Positions 36,001 through 46,710 of a stretch of DNA of 60,557 bases are shown here, piece after piece (the stretch's first letter is position 1; each line of letters begins with the position of its first letter). Below the pieces are notes generated by a model. The model saw only the letters and a list, made by a program, of their open reading frames with translations, was not told where the DNA came from and ran no database searches. The stretch comes from Parachlorella kessleri (lineage: Eukaryota; Chlorophyta; Trebouxiophyceae; Chlorellales; Chlorellaceae), in contig BBXU01000622.1 in NCBI GenBank assembly GCA_001598975.1, positions 1 to 60,557 on the forward strand, written 5' to 3'. The position numbers and the translations under genes were made by a program.

Positions 36001-39000
36001 GAAAGCAAGAAAAAAGCAGCAGGAAAAGCAAGCCACGAAAACCACCACTTTGCAACGCTATCTTACATGGTCCGAACGTTTTCAGTCCCAGAAAAGCTGG
36101 CGCTGCCAGAAACAAGAGCAACAGCGCCATATTTGTGTTTCAGAGAGACCTGCAGAGGTGGCAAAACTGGAGTGATCAAAAGTTACGGTGCGGGCAAGTG
36201 CATGTATGGGGCACCTCTTGCAGCTCCTTGCGACCCCAAGCGCCGGGCAAACAATCTTCGCCCCTGCTTGAAAAGTCAAATATGACAGCTAAACTGAGGT
36301 CGCACCTGGAACGTGTGCATCGGGAAGTCAAGCTCGGCCTGGTTGTACTGCCAGTTCTTAAGCAGCTCTGAGATATGCCAGAACTGCTGCTCCATGCCTT
36401 TATCCGCACCAAGGCTGCCCACAAGCTCCCCACGAACATCAGCCAGGGAGTAACCGCAGACATCGATAAATGCTGCATGCAGGTCCAATTACGACTGACT
36501 TCCCCGGGAAGTGCAAAATAACCAGATCCTGCCAGTGTGCTACAATGTCACTTCTCCGCACCCCTTCAACCCTTCACATGCGAAAGCTTACAAACGTTGT
36601 GGCTGGCTGCTTATTTTCCACCAGGCCTACCTCTGTTAAGTCCCATGATGTTCCCTGCGGTATTTACCCAGAGCACTGCCATGGTCAAGTCCTCTTGAAT
36701 CTGCACCATTACACCAGCCCAGTCATCGAGTTGGGCTAGGTTGAACCTGAAAGCAGATTCTAATAAGAGTGGCTGCTGTCATGCAGTGCGGCATAACCCG
36801 AGGCACAAGCAGACCACCAGGTGGAGGACACAAAAGCGGGTGCTCAGTGTGTCAGCAGAACTCACCGGCTTGAGGACACCCATGAAAGCCTTGGCCCCGC
36901 CCCTTTGCAGCTGCTTGATAGCTATACTAACCTGCATCCATGCAACATACACATCACATTTATCCCCTAGGTTTGCTCAAATGTAAAGACCAGCTGGTCC
37001 AGCATGGCTCTAAGAAGTTGGGCATGCCGGCCCAGGGGTACCGCAGGTACTCACTGGAAAGCTGTAGCCCTGGGCATGCAGCGCCACCCTCGGGACAGCG
37101 GGCTTCCCTATGTGAACAGCCTTTCCTGCATGTTTCATGCCTTGAAGCAGTGAGTTGTGGTGGAGTGTTGAAGTGCAAGACCACGGTCATTTGTCTTGCA
37201 CTCCCCACGACTCAATGCTGCGTACCCCACATTGCAACCATGTGCCAGGCTTTCCTGCATCACGAGAGCAGACCCTGGCTTTGGGCATCAAAAGTAGCAG
37301 CTGCACCTGTCTTCAAATAGCGCTGGATGTACTGGTTGTGGTTGGTGGAAAACGGCGGCGGCAAGAGAACACGGACATTCTTCCCTTCAAGCTCGCCCTG
37401 CCTGTAGCCGAACAACTCCAGAGCCTTCTTGTTGGCTGCACATGGGGCGGAAAGCAGGTATATTGTCAAAGGCGGCACCCCAGCACCAATGGGTGCACTA
37501 CATGTGGTCACGAACAGCTGTTGTGGCCAGGCTGCGGACGCCTGTGCTTACCAAATTGGATGATGCCCATAGCGGTGATAACAACCACCTGCACTACATA
37601 GGGTGCAAGTGTGGGTGGGTGTATCTGGCTCTTCTAGCTCTACTGGGTGGTCAGGTGGGGCGTCAGGCACTCTACAGATTCGGTTGTATAAAGTCATGGA
37701 AGCTGCCATCAGCTCATAAGGAGCCATTCTGTGCAAAAACTGAGGTGCAACCTACCGAATGACTGCTGGAACCATCTACCAGAGCCCCAAAGGAGGCGTC
37801 AGTAGCAGCGCCTGCCTCGGCAGTGCCCTCGCTGCTGCACAAGAGGACGAAAGTGTTTGCTTGGTGCAGAGTCAGTTGCACTGCTCACAGCAAGGCACGC
37901 CGGCACTTTTTTCAGTGTGGTTGTGTCATCACACCCACCTGACAGGTACAGCGGAGGTCTGGGGTGCCTTGCTGCTCTCTTTCTCCAGGCGATCCGCCTC
38001 AGCACGGTAGCGGGAGGCGCGGGAGGGGTTGCTCTTCACCGACTGCAGCAAAAGCTGGTAGAAGCCTAGCAAGGAAGTAAGAAAAGCACCAGGAAGGGGC
38101 GGCACTATCACCAGGTCTCTGACCCAAGCATTCACCTGCATGATATTTAGCGAACAAGCAGCCCTCGCTTCTAGATGTCCAACATCAACTGCATACCTCT
38201 AAATACAACGCAAAGGCCTGCAGTAGTTTGGGGTTGTTGGGGTAGCGGTCCAGCACCTGCAAATGCATTCGAGCAAACGTGCTCTGCTCGAAGAGAGCTA
38301 GCCGCCCGGCACTCATGACCATCCAATGCCAACAGGAGATTCTGTCCTTCTAGCATATGGTTCGCGTACTATAATTAAGTGCTGTATCATGATGGTACCG
38401 GACTCATATTCCTGAACTTGCCATGGCAAACGTGCCGTCGGCGCGCTTCTCTGCTGCCTCCATGGCAGCAAAAGCTGCTGCCAAGTCGCCAAAGGCCACA
38501 TCCTTGCGAACAAGGAGGCGCCAGAAGGCCCTGTTGGCTCTTAGAGCCTGGCGATGGACCTCCAGCAGGCCGTCAAGATTGGTCTGCAGGCAGGTACAGA
38601 CAAAAGGTTGCCTGTAAGCCAGTCAGGTTGCAACCAATCAGATAGCATATCAGCCGGTGGGGTGACCCTGCCTGGCCCTGCTGTCACCACATATAATGGA
38701 CTCTCCAGAGAAGGGGGAGGTGCGCAGGGTGTGTGCAATGCAGGCCATCAAGACAGAGGACAGACGTCCGTCATTGCCAATGTGAGCGACGCCATTCCTC
38801 TCATCTGCACTCCGCAGCCTACCTTGAACTCGACATATGACAGCAAGTCACCGCCGCCCGTGCTGCCACCACGCTCCTTTTGCTCACGCTCCCTGCAAGA
38901 TGGCCCAGTCAATGATGAAGCTGCGTGCTCGAAATCCTCTTCTTTGTCCAGTGCCATCCAAAGCTCAGAGTGCACGCACAGAAGAGGGCACCACAACCCT

Positions 39001-42000
39001 GAGGTCTTTGCCAACACAGCCCAACCTGGCAAAGATCATGTAGCGCTCCCCTAAGCTCGTTTCCAGCTTCCTTGCCAGCTCCAGAAGCCCCGACCCAGCC
39101 TGCAAGCACTCCAGGTTATATGCTCCTGAGCCACCCTTAAGCCGGTTGATGGAATTGTGCTGCTAACAACAGCCGATGCCAGCTTACAAGCAGGTGATAA
39201 CGGACACCCCACGTTCCTTTGGGCTTGCCTGGGGGTTCCCTCGTTGGTAGGTGAGGAAGGAGGAGTAGGCTATATGCAGGTAGGCCGAGCCTGGGAACTG
39301 CTGCAGACCCGCCTTGTAGACCGCCTCTGCAAATCACCGTGTACCAGCCACACTGTTGCAACAGCAGGACAGTGTCAACAACGGCGCGCTGGATGCAGGC
39401 TGGAGGCATGTGTCCAGCACACCTGCCCACATAAGGTGAGCAGTGGCCCCAGACAGCTGGTGCTGAATGCTGTCCAGTATCACCACCCCCGCACCTGCAG
39501 TGTCTCTCCAGGCCGGGACGAAGTCACCCCACTGGTCGCAGATGCAGCCACAGCGGGCCACAACCTAAACAGAGAAGGTAATGAGTCACAAGCTCAGCAT
39601 GCCAGCCGGTACAGAAGGGCAATAAGGGCTGGGGGTGGAGCGAAAGAAGCATGGAGGTTTAAGGTCACACAAATGCCCAACACCCAACCTACAGCACCTT
39701 CCCTGGGTGGCAGCCAAGTCATGTGCCGGCCCCCAACTAGCTGTGGTGCATCATACGCTTGCTCCCGAGCTCAGCTGCTAGATGCACTCTCAGTGCTGCT
39801 GATGCAACCTCACCTCCACTTCCAGCTCATCGTTGAACTTATGTACAACAGGCTCACTGCCGTCTTTGAGGCCCAAGAGGTATAGAAGTGCAACCTGAAT
39901 AGATTTGAAAGCGCGAGTAAATTGCGGCAGGCAGTCAGGCATGCCAGAAAGCTGAGCTTGCAGCAAAGGCGCAGGGCCCTGCACGAGGCACTTTAAATAC
40001 CTTGTGCACGTGGCGGACCCTCAGGCACAGCACACCCCAAACCAGGGGCACAACCATAAAAAGACCTGCAGCACAGGCCAGAAGGGCAACGAACGTAGTT
40101 GCCACTCAGTGAGCGCAAAGCAGGTGGAACTATGGACGCAACTGCAATGGGTGGCCTGTTCTCCAGCCAGACCTTGCGGCCACCGGTGCTCATGACAGCA
40201 CTCACCAGCCCAGAGCAGCACGGTGAACACCAGCTTGTCACGTGACTGGTAGAAGAACGCCATCAGTACAATCAGGAATGAAGCCCAGCTTAGGGAGGCA
40301 AAAAAAGAGGCCTGAACGTCCATGAAAGAGATCCCTGACGCTGGCGCATGCTGGATATATCTACACATCAGCCCTCCCAGGGCCGTGCAAAGGAGAGAGC
40401 CTTCTGGACCAGCCTGACTCACCTGCAGACCGTTAACCCAGGCAGTCCGGAAAGGGATGTACCGCACATATATGTAGCACAGATATGTTGTAATGATGAT
40501 GCATGCAATGCCCTGCACAGCAGAGCAGAATGTTCAGATGCTGCTCGCAAGGACGGATTGCTGCAAGTGCCCACACCCTGTGATGCGAGTTCCCCTCTGC
40601 AGGTGTGGAAAGTTTGCATGTGAAGCCTTGCTACTGGACCTGAATCTTGGTGTAGCTAGGGAATATCTGGTTGATGATGGTAAGGAGGGAGACCAGTGCA
40701 TAGCGCCAAAACGCACTCCTGCGACCGCACGATGGTAGAACTGCTCTAACAACTGTGTGTTGGTGCGAAGTGTGTTGATGAGACCATCTTGGTAAGTGCA
40801 AACCGTGCAGGGTTAGTCCTGCATAATGTAGGACCGTACCGTCCAATGTATGAGACTGTCCGACCCCACTGGCGCACCTAGTTTGGGCCTGAGCACCAAG
40901 TTCCATGCTGGTGGGGTCGTGGTCCGGCCTGGCCACAGCCGTGAAGTATGCCATTGCCAGCAACAGCACCTGCAGGCGGGAACAGCTGGCAGACCCTTAA
41001 GCCTGGGTGACTGTGTCAAGCTTATCCACTGGGACTCGCATGCTGCAAGGTGCGCCAATGACTAATCATTGCCGGCCAGCCATGCCACCACTTCACCGTT
41101 GCGTAACTTGCTCGCAGCCACCTGAGACCATATCACCAGAGGTTCATTTCTAATACCACTGTGTTGAGCACTTACTGCGGCAGCGACGGATACAGCAATG
41201 ACCCCCAGGTTGGGCATTTGGAAGCACTGCATACTGCGGAACTTCTGCATACACATAAGAAACAGCATATTCAATCACTCAGCGTAGCACAAGCAACTTT
41301 GGAAGAGTTGTGTGCATGCCAAGCTGCAAATAAGTGAATAATGTATAAATAGAGACCCAGGCAATATGCCAAGCCGCACATTGGCCAGTGCAGCAGGCCG
41401 CCCACCTCACTGAGTACAGGGGAGTCAGAGTAGGTGCAGTCCAGGGCGAGAACAAAGAGACCAAGTGTGCTGACGTAGAATATGTCAAAGAAGAAAGTCA
41501 GTGCTATCTTCAGGACCTTGGTAAGCCTGCAAAATTCGAGAAAATCATACAGTTCAGCGTGCATGGCCTCTAGCCTGGCCGCCACTGCAAGTCTGATCGC
41601 TCCTTGGATAGCCCTTCCTTACCAGGTGTGTAGGGATTGGTGGCCTTTGTGTCTAATAGCAATGAAGACACAAGCCGCAGCAGACAAAAGCAGGACGCCA
41701 GCCAGGGTATGTAAGATGACCACATACAGGAGAAAGTCTGCACAGGCAAGGCCATCCTATGGTGAGCCTATGCCGTCAAGCCCATCAAGTTGGCGGAGGC
41801 TGCAGAGCCAGGACTAGTTCTTGCATAGAGGCTCCTGCATACCACTAGACTACAACTCCTATATCAATGTTTCGCATGGAGGACAAGATGCTATTCTCAC
41901 TTCCGTTAATAAGCCCGGTGCCTTGCGGGAATAAGTTGGCGAAACATAGCCAGCCTGCACATGTTTGGACCCGGTTGACGGGTCACTGGCAAAGCAGGGG

Positions 42001-43063
42001 ACCGGCCTGTGCAGGTGGTCGGCATATGCTACATGCCAGGTGGTCCGAAAAAACTCACTCGGCCATTTCCAGTACCTGCAGCGGGCAGGGCGTACGTGTG
42101 TGAGAGATACGAGAAAGGGCAAGGCCTTAAGAGCCAAGAGCGGCCTGCCATCAAGTGGGGTAGGGGAGTGAAATGAGGAAGCACTGTGGCTCTCCAGGAG
42201 GCCCCTAGGTGGACCTCTCACTGCAATCCTCCTGTTCCTTCCCATGGGAAGTGCATTGTACGTAGAACAACCGCGGTTCACACTCCGAGGCTGCATACTT
42301 GCTCACCATGCCGTAAAGTCAAGCGCCCATGGGAAGTTGTAGCCTATGAAAAAGACAGCCAACTGCAGCACCAGCAGTGCGTGATACAGAGTGCATGTCA
42401 ACATATGCAGCAGCTGATGGAATCCAAGCACGTGACAGGTTCTACTCACCTCCACGAGCGCACACGCACCTGCAGGTACTCCAGCACCATCACCGACACT
42501 GCAAACCTCCACCCATCCACCAGCCGCTCCTTAGAGAGCGCGTACAGCACACCGAAGACTGCCTCCTGCACACAGCACATGCACAGCATCTCCGTAGCCT
42601 GCACATCATGGCATAGCTGGCCTCCCATGCTCCTTACCATGGCGTGGCACCCGTGACCTTCTGCCAGCAGTCACAAAGGGTGTTACCCACATCAGTGAAG
42701 CCAACGTGGCCAGCCTCCCGCCAAACTGGCCAATGCCGGCGCGCCCCCTTAAGCCGCGTGCAAGCCCACCTGGATGCCGCCCCGCTGGGTGAGCAGCGAC
42801 GCTGAGGCATCGCCACCCTCCTGTCCTTGTGAGTGCTCGCCACTGTCGCCGCCTGCTAGTAGGTCGGCAGTTCTAGTCATCCAGAGGCGTAATGGCATAG
42901 GTGGACGTATACGGATGGCCTGATCAGTTGCATGGAGCCGTTTTGGGACTGCAATGACGCACTGCCACGCATCACCTTGCGCAGCGCGGATGCCCCCGCC
43001 GCTGGCTTCTCCCCAGCTATGCGTTCCATCTGTCTCGCTACCTAAGCTGGTGTGGCCCTGCAT
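26102..43063 (-). CDS. Gene 3: TmcB-type TPR, FixL-like PAS membrane protein
   Basis: The cleanest complete copy. The start codon at 43061-43063 opens MQGHTSLGSETDG, and exon 1 ends at AAG|GTGATG. Exon 2 (about 42770-42870) ends DASASLLTQRGGIQ. The stop is at 26102-26104, after KISFA. The module order is the same as in gene 2, and I noticed no frame break in the exons compared. The Ser/Pro linker before the last four helices reads SSRTNSPEPEDLP (32330-32400). The gene sits head-to-tail between the LINE (downstream) and an unidentified 2.6-kb spacer (upstream). No output enzyme domain is present. The protein is predicted to be a multi-span membrane sensor with cytosolic PAS/TPR and two outward-facing loops. 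Confidence 0.87.
27225..28930 (-). other. Gene 3 second C-terminal TM-ectodomain-TM module
   Basis: Opening helix MLVPFLLWCVIVCVIYAISI (28780-28930, 38-codon exon); NLVAAQIVHYCVATALSKAI (28500-28625); YINGLLYGDPSLGLEGALR with LWFGQGCLNRNASKC (28110-28275); NNGLNQLANMFIEKCAELTM with FSFLWTISREGKPLE in one uninterrupted exon (about 27755-27920); NTLNFAAEGQGRMAIITTLQ (27525-27605); closing helix MVLGVAIMVFFYFWMLLPF with LRHSKK (27225-27315). NASK is a sequon beside two Cys residues. Confidence 0.6.
29070..29450 (-). other. Gene 3 cytosolic loop with acidic and poly-Gln runs
   Basis: VPRPVLIMQLATKEVQVSLE is followed by DDQEGEDDDGEAW (29335-29450). An exon starting with about nine CAG/CAA codons then reads ADAGSAGADPAKGVGFNLTA and GKRNLV (29070-29175). 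The Gln run is the longest of the three genes. Confidence 0.6.
29695..31440 (-). other. Gene 3 first C-terminal TM-ectodomain-TM module
   Basis: Opening helix LVMALVLLAVHALFLGL (31305-31440); then MMSAMRILVSSTDATNPRSF (31110-31175), LFYVNYYLPWMETK (30895-30960), IMFGTDPSKLDPPPTDSQR (30640-30780), YNTSLWDLTLRYTTAARLV and ALANFTARW (30310-30430), and LGIGLMESLQSQRAVSDVKL (30040-30155). Closing helix SEAGGLIPLCCLCLYILMRL (29695-29820). NTSL and NFTA are sequons. Confidence 0.6.
33165..36760 (-). other. Gene 3 further PAS-like units (PAS 2-5)
   Basis: PAS 2: VLWVNTAGNIMGLNR (36640-36760), DVCGYSLADVRGELVGSL (36305-36480) and an exon at 36050-36150. PAS 3: ISLTPAGQVIYANAALEAML with GYEPGEL (35785-35915), an exon with LHLRWMQQVAQSADP (35540-35650), GRNNKQVPVHLQVVEAQ (35295-35390) and CLTATVTEVKVPTADAWGG (35000-35085). 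PAS 4: MLLLVHADGRVLALKADPAT (34725-34860), SISEVVQDFSRPAGF (34445-34580) and ASFRVGLLPSAAAAKQLKRR (34050-34205). PAS 5 (weak): LEAVLEIDQQLKIKAAG (33445-33545) and EAALLFGSNALTGQSI (33165-33250). PAS 3 is the most confident. Confidence 0.6.
36865..37595 (-). other. Gene 3 FixL-like PAS (candidate heme PAS)
   Basis: Exons encode VVVITAMGIIQF (37545-37595), LELFGYRQGELEGK then LLPPPFSTNHNQYIQRYLK (37305-37440), GKPAVPRVALHAQGYSFP (37060-37130) and IAIKQLQRGGAKAFMGVLKP (36865-36935). The His codon at the FixL proximal-ligand position is 37338-37340, and the Arg six residues on is 37320-37322. The ligand is inferred. Confidence 0.6.
37945..39900 (-). other. Gene 3 TmcB-type TPR region
   Basis: Landmarks are LLYLLGLKDGSEPVVHKFND (39810-39900), ARCGCICDQWGD (39495-39567), YKAGLQQFPGSAYLHIAYSS (39220-39330), ELARKLETSLGERYMIF (39030-39105), DLLSYVEFKV (38825-38900), LLVRKDVAFGDLAAAF and AEKRADGTFAMA (38415-38590), YPNNPKLLQAFALYLEV (38195-38262) and SVKSNPSRASRYRAEADRLE (37945-38050). 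Confidence 0.75.
40005..42570 (-). other. Gene 3 N-terminal membrane module
   Basis: Exons encode VLYALSKERLVDGWRF (42475-42570), LAVFFIGYNFPW (42305-42366), a VLEMAE micro-exon (about 42056-42080), LFPQGTGLING (41895-41955), LYVVILHTLAGVLLLSAAA (41620-41745), FYVSTLGLFVLALDC (41415-41530), MPNLGVIAVSVAAAVSA (41165-41245), MAYFTAVARPDHDP (40865-40975), IINQIFPSYTKIQ (40640-40730), IYVRYIPFRTAW (40425-40515), SWASFLIVLMAFFYQ (40205-40325) and VVPLVWGVLCLRVRHVHK (40005-40068). Confidence 0.75.
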
Positions 43064-45683
43064 GACGATGCGCCTTTGCTTCCAGTTTGATCAGCCCAGT
43101 CTCCTGACCGCTACTACCATGATCATGCTGGAAAACTTAACAGTCACAGTTACAGTATATTCTACAGACACGCAATGCGACGAGCGCCGTAATGAAAAAT
43201 GAACCTGGGTGCCGGTACTTGGCGCCCAGAGGCGCGAAGATCCCCACCCTTCAACGTCCTACGGCGATTTTCGATTTGGCTGGGACCGTAGCAAAGCTGC
43301 CGGAAAGAAAGCGTGGCACTGACCAAGCAAAAAACTCGCTGCAAATGAGCGCCCGTAGCACCTATGTTATTCGATATATGTTTGAAGTGTGTTTACGCTC
43401 GCATCAGCGGCGACCACGCGATGCTGTGTCTCATGCCATGACATGTGCTACGAGAAGAGCTTCCACGGGTACTATTGATGCTTACAGCTCTCTTAGTTTG
43501 GATGAAAAACAGCAACTGCGACAACCGCTGCCCTTCTACGCTTCTGGCTCTGGGCTCCCACCTGGTCCATACAGGAGCTGATGGTTTTGATTATTTTCAG
43601 AAACAGCAGTGTAGAATCAAGCCACACGGTCGGGAACACGCATTCTTGATATGAAGGGTTCGCGACGACCAGTGGTGGAACCCCCCAATTTGGGGTATTT
43701 GACAACGTACGGGACTGGCGGCTGTCGGCGGCGCATGGGAAATTGGCCCTCCAGGGCCCCTCTGGGGTTTCTGCCACCGTTGGTAATTGAATTAATACAA
43801 GAAAAGCCTGGGATTTCCTGCCCAAGAAGAAATTCCCAAGGGATTGCTCGCAGTTTAATCAAAACAGTTTGAATGGGAGGGGTAAAAGAAAGCACGAAAT
43901 GCACTTTCCGCGAAATGACCGGGGGTAAATCGCCGTACGTCCCAGCAACGTCCAAAATAAGGGAAATCCGTCTCTTCCTGCATATAAGGCACCGAAGCTC
44001 CCCTTGGGTGGGTACCTAGACTGTCCATGTCATGCAGACTCTTTGCTCGCGACAGCTGGGAGTCACACGCCCCTTGCCACGCTAGCATGTCCAGTGAAAC
44101 TTCCAACAGGCAACTCAACCCTTGCTCTGGCGCACAAGGCGTCATTTGAGGCCAACACCAGCTGCCCGTCCCTGCTTGTGGCAGCCGCGTGTTGCCACGG
44201 GCAAGAGCATCAAGCTCTTTTCACGGGCTGCTGTACATGAGGCTCCTGGGCGGCTGACTATGCTTGCCTGGCCCAGCCACCAGGCCAGCCCTTAGCTCTT
44301 GTCTTTTGTGCGGGCAGCACGCTACTGGCGCGTGAAGGGGAATATGCCGCCCCAGTACTGGCTGGGGTTCCGAGGGGTAGGGGACTTCTGCTGCCAGCAA
44401 AGCCAAGCTGGGGTTGCCACAGCTTGGTCGCCAGAGGCAAATAGCCCATAGGTAGCCTCAGGTGCCGCCGGGTGGAGGATGAAGGTGGGTCAATCCCTGC
44501 CTCCCAGCCCAGTAAAGAGGAGTCCATGCATAAGCGCAGCTGGGACGTGAAGGTGATGCCTGTGCATGAGTTTGATGCTTGGGCGCCCTTAAAAGCCCAG
44601 CTTTTCAATTGACGCCTGAGTGCTAGGAGGACGGTACATGCTGTTCGAGCGGCCCAGCACGATGACATGACCAATGACATTGGTCAACCCAGCCCGGGCC
44701 AGGGCATTCTTCCTTTGCTGACGCCTTTCCTTCACTAATGGCTTCATCCAGCGCTAGTCAGGGTCGTGGCCCAAGCTGGCTTCACTGGCCGCCTGCCAGC
44801 CAAACATGGCCAAATGGGCCAGGCCTCAGAGATGTAAGAGGAGGCATCTCCCTGTGTTTCACCAAGTCTCAAGGTGGCAATGACTCGAGCCCTGGTGGGA
44901 GGGAAGCGATGGACTGGGAGCCTGGCGATCACGCGGATACATGTTAGGACCTCTGACAGCTTGCAGGCTACCTAAAGTGAGCAGAACTTGCCTCTTGCCC
45001 CGACGATGTGGCCCCTCTATGATAGCCTAGGCATATGTAATTTCAGTGCAAATGTTAAAAACCATACCAGAGGTCAAATTCAAGAGTAAACACGGAATGA
45101 AGTACTCCAAGGAATGCACCAAGCTTAAATAACAGCACTGCTGTGTCTTGTCTAACTCAGCTTGAAGCTGGAAACCCCCAAATATGCTTGGTGAATGATA
45201 GAGACCATCACTAATGCACAAGGTAAGGCGAAGGTTGCAAGGCAGTCTAGTCGACTCTGGAAATACCATCGTGTCAATGCAGGCATATGTTGCAAGAAAA
45301 GAACCGGTGCACAAGCACGCCAAGTCTAAAAGAACAATGGTGTGACTGGAGCAGGACTGAGTCCCATCTCTGTTTGGCACCATGCCTCCGGCGGTCATTC
45401 CCATCGAGCTATGTTAGGTCGCAGTGTTGAGGATGACAAAGACAGCTGGCAGCTTGCCATGCAATCTCGCTGCTCATTGCTCAAGAAGTATACAGTTGTG
45501 CTCCCAGCGGGCCACTTCCAGGTCAGAGGGTCTCAGGATGTTGGGAACCTGCACGAATCAAGTAACCGAAGAAGAGGCCTCAACGTTTGCAACCGGCGGG
45601 ACTTTTTACACATGAGGCCATGACCACCATTTCATACAGTTGAACGAGTAGGAAACATACACGAATACAGCAAGCTCCCACAC
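43064..45683. other. Spacer between gene 3 start and gene 4 end, contents unidentified
   Basis: The right end holds the 3' flank of gene 4. GGCGCGAA occurs at 43231-43238, about 170 bp upstream of the gene 3 ATG. From 43600 to 43990 the sequence is AT-richer, with phrases such as GAATTAATACAAG, and differs in texture from the genes. Minus-strand open stretches of 96-140 codons (43855-44145, 44258-44680) and a plus-strand one of 129 codons (43192-43581) show no domain I recognise. It could be a relic transposon. Confidence 0.4.
45606..45610 (-). terminator. Candidate TGTAA polyadenylation signal for gene 4
   Basis: TGTAA on the minus strand lies about 74 bp past the gene 4 stop codon, at a plausible distance for the chlorophyte poly(A) signal. 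Confidence 0.4.
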
Positions 45684-46710
45684 TCACGCGAAGGTGATCT
45701 TGCGCGGTGTGCGGTGTGTATCCCACAGGGTGGGGTCTTCTCCTTCGCTCTCTCCACCTGCAGTCCCAAAAAGCCAGTGTGCCATGCAATGTCAAAGGGC
45801 TCAAGTGACGCCAACTAGGTGCGGTCATAGGCTGCATGCAGTGATATCCCCTTGAAGGGCACAGATTATGAGCCGATTAGTTGGCCATCCAGCAGCACAT
45901 GAAAGGCACCAGTTGCACTGTAGAACCTCTAACTCTAGCCTTGCTGCTGCTCATACCTTCTCCATGGCGATGCATTGTCTCCTTGTAGTTCTTGATTTTG
46001 GCGGAGACGTCGTGCGCTCCAACCGCAGGGGACTCAGCCTGCACCGTCACAGGAAACAGCACCCTGTTTTGGAACAGCTCACGGCTCGAAACAAGCACCA
46101 GGGCGGTTAAGAGGCGATGTCGGCATACCAGAGTCAGGATCGTTACTGCCTGACCGCCTTGACATTACCAAGCGACAGTGACCATGCCTCTCACACCAGC
46201 AAGCACCGTGTAGTACCCTTCCAGCAGCTTAGGGCCACCTGGTCAGTACTTTTGCATGACCAAGCAAGGTCATTGACTAACCTCCTTGTCCTTGCTGGTA
46301 TTCTGGCTCACAACAATGCTGAGTTTGTTAGCCTCGCTGGTCTTAGCCTGGTGGGGCGCTGGCGAGACTCTGGCCTCGCCACGCCCCCAACAGCTACGGA
46401 AGAGTCTACCTGCAGACTTTCAAGTCAACTATCAGGCTTAGGAATTCATAGTGAGGTCAAGCGGAATTCATAGTGGGGTCAAGCAGCCCAGCTTCCTGCC
46501 AACAAGCAGAGCTATTCAGCGCAGTGGACTCTCAGCTCCTTAAGGCTTCTGTTGCTCACCCAGCGGTCCGCCCGGTGCCTTGGCTGCATCAGAGTGGCGG
46601 CTGTCTTCCTCCTCTTCCTCCTGCTGGTTGGTGCAGGCCAGCACCAGGCCATCCACATTCATCTCCTGAGGCAGCTGTGACAGCAGCTCAGCCACGCGGC
46701 GGGACTCCTG
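45684..46710 (-). other. Gene 4 cytosolic tail with C-terminal KITF motif
   Basis: Blocks: ESRRVAELLSQLPQEMNVDG with TNQQEEEEED (46580-46710), NKLSIVVSQNTSKDKE (46290-46400), VGAHDVSAKIKNYKETMHRH (45945-46050) and SEGEDPTLWDTHRTPRKITF plus A and stop. KITF (45690-45701) fits [RK][VI]x[FW]. Confidence 0.6.

Noticed and set aside
43981..43987. TATA-like CATATAAG on the plus strand as a promoter
   Set aside because: No convincing plus-strand gene follows within the next kilobase, and such 7-mers are common by chance.
44258..44680. 140-codon minus-strand ORF as a gene
   Set aside because: No recognisable domain, no paralogue in the other spacers, and frames break on both sides.
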